This document shows positions 31,150 to 42,238 of a DNA stretch of 64,000 nt, in pieces. The notes beneath the pieces were generated by a model. It saw only the letters and a program-made list of their open reading frames with translations, searched no databases and was not told the origin of the DNA. The position numbers and the translations under genes were made by a program. Source of the DNA: Clytia hemisphaerica (taxonomy: Eukaryota; Cnidaria; Hydrozoa; Leptothecata; Clytiidae); NCBI GenBank assembly GCA_902728285.1, contig CACVBU010000812.1, positions 660,849-724,848 of the forward strand. The letters run 5' to 3'. Position 1 is the stretch's first letter. Each line of letters begins with the position of its first letter.

Positions 31150-32340
31150 ATGGGAAGATATAAACAAGGACAAATCAACCGTAAATTAAACAAAAAGAAA
31201 AATTCAAAATTGCACAAGAAAAAAGTCAAGCAACAACTTGCTTTAGCCAAAGATGAGAACATTCAAATTCAAAACAAAAATCAGAAAATTAGAGAAGAAA
31301 ATCAGCAAATAAAATTAAAAAATATAGAGGTGGTGACTGAAAACATCAAAATCAAAGATCAAAGTGAAAAAATAAAAAATGAAAATAATGAAATAAAATA
31401 TGAAAATGTGAAAATCAAGGGTGAGATCGTGAAGATCAAAGATGAAAAATCAAAAGTTTTACATGAAAATACAAAAATAACAAAATCTTTAAAGATCACT
31501 AAAAAAGAACTTCAAGATGTCACGAAAAAACTTTATCATCATTCCGATTATTTGACCTCTGTTTCCAAAAAACATGCTACTGCTGAAAAAGATAAATCTT
31601 TCAATACCAAGCAAAATGAACTTTCTGAAGATGTTGTTCAGGTTTCTGAAAATAAACTTGGTGAGGGGACATTTGGTAAGGTTGTGGTTGGTTGTATGAC
31701 CCAGCTTGGTATAAATTGTGCTATTAAGTCAGGGAAGAAACATTTTGATGCATATTGTGAAGCTACTTTCCTTCAAAGACTGCAAGGGTCAAGGTTTTTC
31801 CCATATTTGTTCGGAATTTTCAATTACATGCTTGTTATGGAGTACATTTGTTTTTCTGATGGCGCGCTAACTATTGATAAAGCCAGAATTGATCATTTGT
31901 TTAACCAAGAATCATGGACAATGATTTGCTACCAAATGTTTAAGGCACTTGTCTACATTCACCGTAAAGGATTCTTACACAATGATATTAAAAGCAATAA
32001 TACTTTGTTACGATCAGATTCTACTCCAGTTATAATAGATTTTGGAAAATCCACTCTGCGCTCTCAACCTCAAGAATATAGACTTACAAGTGAACAGAAA
32101 GAGCGTTATAATGCGAGGTACCCATATTTAGCTCATGAACTAAGGAATGGTTCTGGTTTGAAAACATCTAAAAGGACAGACATTTGTTCTCTTGGCTTTG
32201 TTTTCAATTTTGTTGCTGATAAGGAAAATATGCTGTTGCAAGGTTTACAGAAGTCAATGCAAGAGATTTGCCCAGCCAAGAGAATTACTTCTCCTCTTAT
32301 TTTAAAGGAATTTCAACACTGGGAGAGTAAACTTATGTAA
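31150..32340 (+). CDS. Coiled-coil protein kinase-like protein (396 aa)
   Basis: Single-exon ORF from ATG to TAA with no breaks. Residues 1-30 are very basic. Residues 35-130 are a long charged helix with recurring IKxEN/IKxKN units, a likely coiled coil. Residues 165-390 form a kinase fold: Gly-rich loop GEGTFG (171-176), Lys193 in AIK, likely helix-C Glu204, catalytic loop LHNDIKSNNTL (HND in place of HRD; Asp279, Asn284 kept), DFG (297-299), AHE in place of APE (328-330) and TDICSLG. Catalytic residues are present, so activity is possible; loss of the HRD arginine suggests activation not dependent on loop phosphorylation (inference). Substrate unknown. It may be host or element-borne. Satellite B starts just downstream. 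Confidence 0.8.
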   Translation: MGRYKQGQINRKLNKKKNSKLHKKKVKQQLALAKDENIQIQNKNQKIREENQQIKLKNIEVVTENIKIKDQSEKIKNENNEIKYENVKIKGEIVKIKDEKSKVLHENTKITKSLKITKKELQDVTKKLYHHSDYLTSVSKKHATAEKDKSFNTKQNELSEDVVQVSENKLGEGTFGKVVVGCMTQLGINCAIKSGKKHFDAYCEATFLQRLQGSRFFPYLFGIFNYMLVMEYICFSDGALTIDKARIDHLFNQESWTMICYQMFKALVYIHRKGFLHNDIKSNNTLLRSDSTPVIIDFGKSTLRSQPQEYRLTSEQKERYNARYPYLAHELRNGSGLKTSKRTDICSLGFVFNFVADKENMLLQGLQKSMQEICPAKRITSPLILKEFQHWESKLM

Positions 32341-32429
32341 TTTTTAAAACATTTTCAATGGACATGATTAGCCTAAAAGCTCGGACAATTTTATTTCATC
32401 AAACATTTTCAATTTTTTTTTTCAAATTT

Positions 32430-33790
32430 TGAATAGTGGTTCACGAAGGCAAGGCTTTCCTTTTTTATTTTAATAGCTTTCAAGGTTTCTCTTTGATCTT
32501 TCTTCAGATTATTTTTTTTTTCAAATTACGTAGTGGTTCCATGGTCATCACTTGTGGTGGCAAGAATAGGCATGGTCATTTCGATGGCAAGCTTTACGTA
32601 ATTTCAAGGTTTCCTTTTTTTATTTTAATAACTTTCAAGGTTTCTCTTCATTTTTTCTCCAGAATAATTTTTCTTTCAAATTACGTAGTGGTTCATGGTC
32701 ACCATTCGTGGTGGCAAGAATAGGCATGGTCATTTCGATGGCAAGCTTTACGTAATTTCAAGGTTTCCTTTTTTTATTTTATTAAATTCCCGAGTTTCTC
32801 TTCATTTTTTCTCCAGAATAATTCTTCTTTCAAATTACGTAGTGGTTCATGGTCATCACTTGTGGTGGCAAGAATAGGCATGGTCATTTCGATGGCAAGC
32901 TTTACGTAATTTCAAGGTTTCCTTTTTTTATTTTAATAACTTTCAAGGTTTCTCTTCATTTTTTCTCCAGAATAATTTTTCTTTCAAATTACGTAGTGGT
33001 TCATGGTCACCACTTGTGGTGGCAAGAATAGGCACGGTAATTTCGATGGCAAGCTTTACGTAATTTCAAGGTTTCCTTTTTGTGTTTTAATAACTTTCAA
33101 GGTTTCTCTTCATTTTTTCTCCAGAATAATTTTTCTTTCAAATTACGTAGTGGTTCATGGACATCACTTGTGGTGGCAAGAATAGGCATGGTCATTTCGA
33201 TGGCAAGCTTTACGTAATTTCAAGGTTTCCTTTTTTTATTTTAATAAATTTCAAAGTTTCTCTTTGATTGTTCTCCAGAATAATTTTTCTTTGAAATTAC
33301 GTAGTGGTTCATGGTCACCATTCGTGGTGGCAAGAATAGGCATGGTCATTTCGATGGCAAGCTTTACGTAATTTCAATGTTTTCTTTTTTTATTTTAATA
33401 ACTTTCAGAGTTTCTCTGTGATTTTTCACCAGAATAATTTTTCTTTACAAATTACGTAGTGGTTCAAGGCAAGGTCATTTCGATGGCAAGCTTTACGTAA
33501 TTCAAAGGTTTCCCTTTTTTAATAATTACTTTGTTCAAGGTTTTTCTTTGATTTTTCTCACAAATATGATTTTTTTTAATTACGTTGTGGCTCAGTAAGG
33601 TTATTTAAATGGCAAGCTTTACACAATTTCAAAGTTTCTATGGGTTATTAATATAAATTTTCAAGGTTCTCACATTGAAATTTGCATCCTTAAACCTCAT
33701 ATTCTTCACTTGTGGTGGCAAGACTAAGCATGGTCATTATGATGGCAGGCTTTATGTAATTTCAAGTTTTTCATTTTTTCATTAAAACCT
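32430..33790. repeat. Satellite array B, 154-bp monomers
   Basis: Near-identical 154-bp units (for example starting at 32695, 32849 and 33003), about five well conserved, then two to three degenerate ones to 33790. Each holds TTACGTAGTGGTTCATGG, a hairpin (CACCACTTGTGGTG in several copies), GGCAAGAATAGGCATGGTCA and T-rich runs. Short ORFs in the array (about 60 codons each) are an artefact of the repeat. Confidence 0.92.
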
Positions 33791-33799
33791 TTTCAAGGT

Positions 33800-34367
33800 T
33801 GTCTTTGGTTTGTTACTTAGGCGTTTAATTTCCTTGGCCTCTTTTATCAAGTACTGTATTTTAGTTGTTTAACTGATATTTCAATTTCCTTAGTAAATTA
33901 GTTTTTTTTAAATTTTGCATCATTTAAGTTTAAAATTTCGAAAGTTCAGTAGTAATTTCTATTTAAAGTTTTGATTAATGTATTTATTTATATATTTATT
34001 CATATAAAGATATCAAAATAGTATAGTGATTTGGTACTTAGAAAGATTTTTTGGTAAAATTATTCACATTTTCATAAGCTAAGAACCATTCATAAGTTTT
34101 CTTCCTTCAGCTCTTTTCCTGTCAGAAGAAAATTCCAGTTTCATCCCGTTTGAAAATTCAAATTACAAGGATGTCTTAGTTACTCATTCTTACTTAGTTT
34201 CAAGTCGAAGGGGAAGCAAGTTTAAAATCTTCCAAAAGAATAAACTATTTAGGGGTTCTATATGTTTCAGAAACCTGAAATAGTAACCCTTCTATTGATA
34301 TATTTCACTTTCTGGTATTTATTTGTTCATTTACACAGATAAAAGAATCACAGAATAAACTTGCATC
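33800..34367. other. AT-rich spacer upstream of the 216-aa ORF
   Basis: No gene or repeat recognised. Confidence 0.5.
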
Positions 34368-35018
34368 ATGTCAAAGTCAAAGTCCATTGTTGGCCCAGTG
34401 GCATGTGGATTTATGAGAACTGTCATGTTCCAGCTTAATGTGGCTGATGCAAATAAAAGTTTTAAAAAGTTAAGCACTACTGAAATATCTCAGAAATTGA
34501 AAGCCCAGTTCGAGGAATTTCAAAACCTTTTCCAAAGTAGCAAGACTCAAAATATTGGTTATGCATGGTATAGAGCAAAAGTAGACAAAATTAAAGGGGT
34601 TATGCAAACAATAGGAAAAGCTTCAGCTGAGAAAAAGCAGAACATTTTGAGTTCGTTTGGGAAGAGTGCTTGGGCTAGTGTCACAGATAAAATGAAAGAG
34701 AAACATGACATTTTCCATTGCAATGAATGTTTGAAAAAGTATGCTGAAGTTTTAAGGTTGTTTCCAGTGAGGAAAATGAACTTGGTAGGCCAGAGCCTAG
34801 CAAAGAAATTTGGACTAAAGAAAGAGAAAGAGGAAGTTGTAAAGAAGATTGCACAGGAAAAAGTAAAGGAGCTAAACAAAGAGTTTATGAAAAAGTATAA
34901 TTGGAAATTTGGAAAGGCAGCAGGTATACAGAGTGAAGGAGAATTGAAGAACAACGAGAGAAAATCTTACATGAAAGCAAAGAAAGACATTGAAAAATCA
35001 TGGAAAAAACATCAGTGA
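34368..35018 (+). CDS. Orphan 216-aa Lys-rich protein
   Basis: Intact ORF starting MSKSKSIVGPVACGFMRTVM and ending KSWKKHQ, with an AATAAA at 35043-35048, 25 bases after the stop, as expected of a real 3' end. Overall basic; predicted helical from composition (KLKAQFEEFQ, KKEKEEVVKKIAQEKVKEL). A CNEC pair (HCNECLKKY) might bind metal. No family recognised. It lies between the kinase/satellite block and the multi-exon locus at 35435, same strand, so it could belong to either unit. Confidence 0.55.
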   Translation: MSKSKSIVGPVACGFMRTVMFQLNVADANKSFKKLSTTEISQKLKAQFEEFQNLFQSSKTQNIGYAWYRAKVDKIKGVMQTIGKASAEKKQNILSSFGKSAWASVTDKMKEKHDIFHCNECLKKYAEVLRLFPVRKMNLVGQSLAKKFGLKKEKEEVVKKIAQEKVKELNKEFMKKYNWKFGKAAGIQSEGELKNNERKSYMKAKKDIEKSWKKHQ

Positions 35019-38000
35019 TGAGGTTTGAATCCATATTTTTGTAATAAAAGCAGCTAAGAACTTTATTAAGCTGAATCTTGAGCTATCTATTATTTTTAAA
35101 CAATAGGAGACAGTCTTAAAAAATTAAGCAATTACTTGAAATTAGCCAAACTATTTAATTTTGATTTGAAATCTTTATCGAATCTTTTAGTACCATGAAT
35201 TTTCTAATTTTCGATTTTTTGGGAGTTATATTATTCAAGATGCTGTAGGGGGGGGGTGTTACTTATGTTACTTTCCTTTGTCCAAGAAAACAAGGTTAGA
35301 AAAAGTGGATAATTTTGAAGAAAGAAAATGTGACAATTGGTTGTCAGGTTTGTTTCGAGTTTTGAGTCAATCCAGCTCTAATATTATAAACTTGATTTTC
35401 TAGAATCTTACCTTATCTACTTTGTTGATTTTAGCGTGCTCGGAGGAACAAAATCAAAAGCCCAGGCAGGACGCGTTAGAAAAACTAAAGGTTTCGAAAG
35501 TTATAGAGAGGCACAATTGAGAACGAGTTTGGAAAGAGAGAAAGTAACAAAAGGTTTAAAAAGACCACGCAGACATGTTGGAAGAAATTATCAATGGAAA
35601 GCTGAAGAGTGTTTGGAAAAGGTTATCACTTAATAAATTAAATATAAGTAAAGTAAAATAGAAAAAAAAATTAGTTATCCTAAAGTCATTATTCAATATC
35701 TACCTTTTTTGGTTCTTTCTGCTGTAGATTACGAGAAAGGAAAAAGTCAATTAAAATTTTTAGCTAATTTTTCGAATATTGCGTTACTTTATTCAAAAAA
35801 TCCGTCAACACCCCACAACTGTTCTCAATTTCTTCTGAATTCGTTCTTTTTTTTAGGTTCGTAAATTCCCAAGTGGCTCGTTCATAAACTTTCGTTCATT
35901 AGCAACTGAGTTCGATGTCAAAAACGCTAAAGGTAACTGCTTTAAAACTGGTTAAAACGAGATAACATGGCTCTTGTTATCGTAATCAGATCTTGTCAGT
36001 GTCTTGTTACTTGCGGTTAAACATTAGCCCTGTGATTTCAAAGAAGACTCAAATGTTAAGTAAATTCCATTTATTTGATTCATTGTAGGGGAAATGCCGG
36101 GAAATGCAGGACAAGTTGTACGGACATATCTCGAAGAAAACGGAATCAATATGGAAGAATTCATCATTTTTGGTGGTGGCACTAAGCGCATAAGAAAAGC
36201 TAAGAAACGGTAAGCAACCTGTTATGAGATGTCAAATTAACGCTCCTATTTTGTCAATTTTTTTCTAATTTCGTGCCCTGTTTGCAAAGCAATTCGGCCG
36301 TGAAAGTAAAACCATTCGTTTTAATCAAGATGACGTCGGGATTGAAAGCATTTATTTTAGGTTAGATGTGTTTAAATTCTTTCAGGATATTGGATTCGAA
36401 CGTAACCGTACCGGTGGATGAAAGCATTTTGGAGATAAACGCAAACCTGAATTCATTGATCAAAGATGTAATTATGTCTACTTTTGAAACATTTTCGTGT
36501 GACACATTTTGTGAAGTTATCTTTTGCTTGACTTGAAATCGAAATCTTTCTCAGTCTGGATTTTTGTCATAGGAGGGATGAATCAAGGTCGATTTTTATG
36601 ATGATATAATTTTTGTTCTTATTTCAATTCCCTGAACTCCTCCTCCCTAAAAAATAATTAGCAAGATCGTCTTTGCAGTTAAATTTTTACTTAGGGTAAA
36701 TATTTTAATTTTTACTTAGGGTAAATATTCCCTTGGAACGTTGGTAGTCCCGCAATCGTACGATTACATTGCAATAAACACTGACCTTGATGGTACTAAG
36801 ACGAGTGAAACAAGACAATTCATTGTTTCAGGTACATGATTTTTATAACATATAGGGCTAGAGTCCTCAAAATCATTTTTGTTACACAAAATATCAACAA
36901 CGCCATCCTTCTTCGTTGCTTTCACCACAATCGTTATTAATCGAGAATTTCAATATTTAGGTTTATTTTCTCTACCATGCTTATTCATTTTGTTGTTATT
37001 CATATGTATTTCCTTTGATTTTAAAGGCAGGAAGTTTTCAACAAATGAGGTCCGCAACAGAATGCTCCGCTCCCAACGTCCCTACTTGAGAATTCATTCT
37101 AGTGAATACTTTGACGCGATGGATGAAAATAATCTTTCAGCCGAGCGCGAGAGGATCGGAGAATTGGATGCAGATGCAAAAAGATTATACGACTTTAATC
37201 GACAGAGGGTTATTGCATGTTGGCACGATACTTCTCCTATATCCGGTGCATCTCATCTCCAAATCACATTTTGCACTCTTTACGACAAAGCAATATTTTA
37301 CACGCAGGAGGAATATTTGGCAAAAACAGGTAAAAACTTTATCCAATGATTTTATATGTGTGTGCTTTAAAAGCACCGCAGAAAGAAAATGTATGATAAT
37401 AAAACCTTGTGTTTTTCATTTCCTGATTTCCGTCCATGTAACGTTTCGACCATTGTGTTCCTAAAGCCTCTTCATCCACCGAACAAAATAAAATTGTTTT
37501 TCTTAATCTAGAAAATTTGAATAAAAATCTTTGATTTCACGAATAAAATTTGAGTCGAAAATGGGTCGCATATTAACGATCATTCTAAGCTAAATATATT
37601 TGAGATTTTTCCGCTCTAACCCCGACTTTGATGGTCGATTTTGCTCAATTTTTTCATAATTCTGAGATTTGGCTAGTCAGATTGATTTGAATGTCAAAGC
37701 GAACTTCTGAAAAGATAGCCATAACTACAGTATAGCAACAAAGGCCATAAATCGCTGAATTTGCGAACATTTGTAAGTTTGTACGGACGCCTAACAAAGC
37801 TTTTTATAAAATGAGTTATTAATTTGACAATCGAGTGGGATTTATTTTCGCGTATGACATTTAAAAGATGATATATACATGATTTTGTGCCTTTTTTATC
37901 ACCGAAAGTGTGCATGGTTATTGAGCTAATGTAATAACTAAATATTTTATAAGGTTTGAAATTCTTTGAGACGTCGTTTAAAATTGATTCTCGAAAGGCT

Positions 38001-38130
38001 ATACTCATACAGGTTATACAAATCCGCCAGAGGCGTCTAGGGCAAATCTCCTCGTCAAAAAAGAGATAAGGCATGGGGATGATGTTGGCAGATTAGCACT
38101 CTGATCTCATTCACAGATGATACTGAGATC

Positions 38131-38443
38131 TACTCTTAGGTGCCAAATGAACGGGGGGGGAGGGGTTGTAAAATTTTCGAAATTTTAATAAACGGGGGGG
38201 GCCTAATTGCCGGGGGGGCTAATGGCCGGGGGGTTGGAAATTGTACTTCTGAAAACCCAAAATGAGGTAAATATAGGCTAAAATCAGGCTATTTAGAGCA
38301 AAACAAGGGGCCTTCTCTTTGACAGCTGAAAATATTCTTAAAAATTAATAAACAGGGGGGGGTCCTAATAACGTCTGGGAGGTTGGGAGATTTTCGAAAA
38401 ATTAACAAGCGGGGTGGGGCTGTTTATTTGACACCTAAGAGTA
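38131..38443. mobile_element. G-run-rich MITE
   Basis: Inverted ends TACTCTTAGGTGCCAAAT and ATTTGACACCTAAGAGTA. The interior has several runs of 6-9 G (for example near 38152, 38196, 38213, 38228, 38357). Inserted in the 37330-40365 intron. Confidence 0.65.
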
Positions 38444-38782
38444 CGCATGCTCAAAGTCAAACAATGTTTAAGGGCTAATTATAAGCTATCCAAAAAGGCA
38501 GCTTTTGAGAGCAGAATCCCGAAAGCACCATTTCGTAATAATGCCATAGGGCACTTTTCTATAAGTACCGCAATGTTTTGAATTCCCGGTGGGTGCCAAA
38601 CTCCAAGCAAATTCTGATACTCCACGCATGGCACGTATGCACTCTGAGTCTTAATCCCATGGATCGCACCAAAATCTAGCGCCAATCACAAACGTGAAAC
38701 ATTAGATCCCAGTCATTTTCGTTTTGAGGCAACGGTAGTGTGTCATATTCGCCAGATCCCTTTAGAGCTGTCACATTCGCCA

Positions 38783-38944
38783 TACAGTTGACGCTCTTTA
38801 ATTCGACGTTCTACTATTCGATAGGCTCCCTTATTCGATGAAATGTAAAGTCCCTGTCAACATGAAACTCTCATAAACGGCGCTCCCTTATTCGATGAAA
38901 ATCCAATTCCCCTTGAAGATCGAATTAGAGAGCGTCAACTGTAT
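38783..38944. mobile_element. Tc1/mariner-type MITE with TA flanks
   Basis: TA followed by CAGTTGACGCTCTTTAATTC at left; GAATTAGAGAGCGTCAACTG followed by TA at right. 162 bp, non-coding, with internal TATTCGAT repeats. Confidence 0.8.
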
Positions 38945-39112
38945 ATATATGGAGCAGAGCGTGATATGCGCAGAATGGATCTGTTATGAGATTAGGCCTT
39001 TAACCCCACAGTTTTTATTTGACGTCAATTAGATAAGACGCTTTTGCAACGCTCTTCGAAAAAATGGCTGAAAACAAATCAAAACATCAAAATTCATGAA
39101 AATAACATCAAA

Positions 39113-40213
39113 ATGGATAAAGATCAGCCTTTCGAAGCAGCCTTACCACCTCAAGCTTGCACGCCGTCAAGATGTACCAATGACGAAGACCTGGATCGCT
39201 TAACATGCAAAAAATGTAAAAGATCGGTTCATTATGAGTGCACACAGCTACCTTTATATCAGCTACAAATATTCGTGACATCCTACAACGATCATTACTT
39301 ATGTTCAAACTGCGTACGAATAACGAAAAACCTAAGAAATAAAGTGGGAAAAAACACTCAACATATGATGCAAAATGAACTTAAAAAGAAAGACGACGTC
39401 ATACAAAAACTGAACAACGAGGTCAACACCAACACAAAAATCCGTGATTCCATCAAAAATGACCTCAAAACCTTTCTGGCAGGAAAACTACAAGAAATGG
39501 AGGAAAAGACAAGAAAGATGATAAAGGAGGAAATTAAGCAGACAGCAGAAATAATGACGGAGACATCAAAGAAAACATACGCCGAAATTACTAAGAAGCA
39601 CAGAGCAGACTTAAGATTTACCGAAGAACAAAAACGGAAGGAAGAAAGTGAAAAGAGAGACATAGACTCTAGGAAACTAAATATCATCGTTCACGGGTTT
39701 CTCGAATACTCAGGCCCAGATAAGGAAGAAGAAGAAAATGGAGTAAAATACGACAAATTTCGGTTCCGAGAACTCCTGGAGGACATCAATGTTCCAGAAA
39801 TAAATGTTACTCACCACAGATTAGGAAACAGAAAAATAAAGAATGGCCGTCCTCTTAAAGTCACCCTTCAAAGTCAGCATGACAAAGATCTTATCATGAA
39901 GAATTTATACATGCTGAAAGAAACTTGTTTCTTTCAGGTAAGTATCACAGAAGATTTTACTATCAACGAACGGAAAAAGATAAAGGAGATGCACGAACAA
40001 GCGAAGAAACTTAACAAAGACAATAAAAATAAAGACTTCAACTGGCGCGTAAGAGGAAGCCCAAGAACAAAACTACGCATCGTTAAAAAATTTCAAAACC
40101 AAACAAAAATATCTTCAAATTATAAACCAAAATACTCTACAGAAGAAATCGTCAGCGATTGGGCATCAACAGATGATGTAGACTATAAATCGTCTACAGA
40201 TGATGATGAATAA
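39113..40213 (+). CDS. LINE ORF1-type protein: PHD-like finger, coiled coil, RRM-like core
   Basis: The ATG at 39113 gives about 366 residues; the open frame extends further upstream without an ATG in frame. The N-terminal zinc finger has CTPSRC, CKKC, HYEC and CSNC in C4HC3 (PHD) order. A Lys/Glu-rich coiled coil follows (KKDDVIQKLNNEVN through EEIKQTAEIM). Then comes an L1/CR1 ORF1-like core: LNIIVHGFLE, RELLEDINVPEINVTHHRLG, RPLKVTLQSQHDKDLIMKNL, ending with a basic tail and an acidic C-terminus. Such proteins bind RNA and chaperone nucleic acid in LINE retrotransposition. The ORF is intact. Confidence 0.75.
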   Translation: MDKDQPFEAALPPQACTPSRCTNDEDLDRLTCKKCKRSVHYECTQLPLYQLQIFVTSYNDHYLCSNCVRITKNLRNKVGKNTQHMMQNELKKKDDVIQKLNNEVNTNTKIRDSIKNDLKTFLAGKLQEMEEKTRKMIKEEIKQTAEIMTETSKKTYAEITKKHRADLRFTEEQKRKEESEKRDIDSRKLNIIVHGFLEYSGPDKEEEENGVKYDKFRFRELLEDINVPEINVTHHRLGNRKIKNGRPLKVTLQSQHDKDLIMKNLYMLKETCFFQVSITEDFTINERKKIKEMHEQAKKLNKDNKNKDFNWRVRGSPRTKLRIVKKFQNQTKISSNYKPKYSTEEIVSDWASTDDVDYKSSTDDDE

Positions 40214-40296
40214 TTCATTTTGTAAATAGGCAGTCGAACTCTATTAGCTTTAAAGCTAGTACAGATTTGTACACATTTTTCGACTTTAAGGAATAT

Positions 40297-40320
40297 AAAC
40301 ATTAACATTAACATTAACAT
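40297..40320 (+). repeat. ATTAAC simple-repeat tail of the LINE
   Basis: About 3.5 copies of ATTAAC at the 3' end, as in CR1/L2-type LINEs that end in short tandem repeats instead of poly(A). Confidence 0.75.
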
Positions 40321-42238
40321 TGGATGGCCAACTTAAATCTACTCGTGTTATTGCTTATATCATAGGATTAAACGTTTGCGTCCAGTCTGAAGTGGAAAAA
40401 CCGGTCACGTATCTTTTAGCGAGATGCCCCTCAAGTGGTTTACAGCTCTGTTACAGTGACACGAGATTGGAAGATATAGTAGAGTGGCACAAAACGAAAA
40501 TTGAAATTAGCGCTGGTATCAAATTAGTCGACCGCATTCGCTTCTTCAAAGGCAAGCTACCTTATAACGGAAGAAATTACGACAGAAAAATCCAATACAC
40601 TCTTCTCGAGATGCATAAAAGTATTGCAGAGCTTGTTTTCAAATATTGTTGCCTAAGTAACTCAACATTTAACATGTACTCTCGGGTTGTATGCATCTCG
40701 ATAAGAAGAGTGTATTTGGTGAATGGCTAATCCGACGAATATCTTTCGGCCGGAATTTAGTCTTTTTAAGTAATTAGTCGGATGAGCACAAACTTAGTAC
40801 CGACACAAATTGTATTGATTTCCGGATGGAATCATCGAGATACGGGGTCAAAGGTCTTTTTGAGTGGGAAAAAACCACAGATCTGTAAAGCCCGAAGGAC
40901 TAGATTTGCGACTTTTATCGAAAAGTGAAGCCTAGGTTTGGAAGTATTTCCTACCAAAGTCACGTGACTAAAATATGCAATTTCACCGGTTTGAGAGATG
41001 TGAAATAGCGTTAAATAATAAACGCCTACTTTTTTTGAAATCGCCAGATTTCGAAGAATGTACTGCGAGAAAAGGGCGCTACTTTTTATCCCTCATTCCA
41101 AATTACTTCTTCTGGCTTTGAACAAGTTGAGAATGGTCATCTTAAATGCATTCCTCATCCAAAAGATTCTTTCCTAGCTCTTCAGTTTTTCAAGTCAATA
41201 AGCCAAGGTCTGGAAATAAATGCAAATCTAATTTTTAACCTCGTAAAATTTATCTCTATAGGTGATGGCCCTGCCTGTCAATTAGAGTCCGGACATCAGA
41301 AAGGAGGACGTTACTTTTCGTGGAGGGGTGAAATGAATGCCGACATGGGTCATGACCTGACATACATGTTTGGTTGTAAAAGGCCCAATCTTCAAGAGAG
41401 GATTGATAAGCTGATTAAAACTAGGTATGGAGAAAGATGGAAAAATAGTGCGTGCGTCAAAAACTAATTCGATAATAAAAAGATCCTCAAACACATTTAA
41501 GTAATATTTAACTGGAAAATTGAACATCAGGCTGAATAGGAAATAGTGTAAACAAATGCGACAAATAAAAAATCAATTTATTCTCTGATAATTAATTTTT
41601 CTAATTACAGTTACGGAAGAGAGTGCGTCTAAACATTCAAATCTTCGATTCTTGATCACATCTCTAAAGAAAACATCGTGAAAGAGTTGAACAAACGAAG
41701 TATTCCAGCAAATGATAAAACCAGAAAGGATATCCTTCTACCGCAACTTGAAGAAGAAATGGCTGGCATCCAACATCTTCCAGCCTTGGTTTTCGAATCT
41801 GCTGAGACAAATCTCACGAAAGTTGGTCTTCAAGATTACGAAATTTTAGGATGTGATCCATTGCACACGCTGAAGGGTCATATTGCAAACCTGTACAAAG
41901 AAATTCCAAGGCACCTGGAAACAAAAAAGGAAAAGAAAATGTTTAAAGATTCTGTTGTTGCCTCCTTCCGTGGCAAAGAATCCAAGAATGGAGCAGACCA
42001 TAGAAAAAGCCTCATTGAATTGACAATATTCTTGGATGGGGAAATCGATGACGGGTATGTCAAATTGCTACGGCAGCTTAGTGAGATACAGGAAATTATG
42101 TACGCTGGGGAGGATAAGAGAACAGGAAAATCAGTGCTTCGTTTGGTATGGGCAATTCATATTTGAAAAAGGGCAAATACTAAAAAGGCATCAGATTTAT
42201 TTTCTCATTAAAATAGTTAATTTTTGTTCAAATTCCAG

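Larger units (their letters stand above)
39044..40320 (+). mobile_element. ORF1-only LINE insertion with ATTAAC tail
   Basis: The ORF1-type gene at 39113-40213 is followed by about 85 bp of 3' sequence and a simple repeat tail (ATTAAC) ending near 40320. No reverse-transcriptase ORF is present. The 5' edge lies between the mariner MITE (ends 38944) and the ORF. Target-site duplication not identified. Confidence 0.7.
35435..42145 (+). pseudogene. Multi-exon transposase-like gene with one in-frame TAA
   Basis: Exons by frame and splice sites: 35435-35621, 35857-35932, 36089-36209, 36386-36467, 36720-36831, 37027-37329, 40366-40551, 41262-41424, 41611-42145. Phases match at all eight junctions. 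Readable segments: EMPGNAGQVVRTYLEENGIN; SGASHLQITFCTLYDKAIFY and TQEEYLAKTG; EVEKPVTYLLARC; GDGPACQLESGHQKGGRYF; YEILGCDPLHTLKGHI. I recall similar 'PAxQxExGxQxGG...PLHxLKGH' proteins as a repeated cnidarian/sponge family, probably transposon-derived; function unknown. One TAA at 41630-41632 interrupts an otherwise continuous frame. The intron 40552-41261 starts AAAG/GCAAGC (GC-AG type). Intron 37330-40365 carries two MITEs and a LINE. The start exon was not found. Confidence 0.65.

Noticed and set aside
32436-33185. Four similar ORFs of 60-95 codons in satellite B
   Set aside because: They repeat at exactly the 154-bp satellite period and 154 is not a multiple of three; no domain.
34559-34954. 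131-codon minus-strand ORF antisense to the 216-aa ORF
   Set aside because: Phe/Ser-rich antisense of a Lys/Glu-rich gene, a common artefact.
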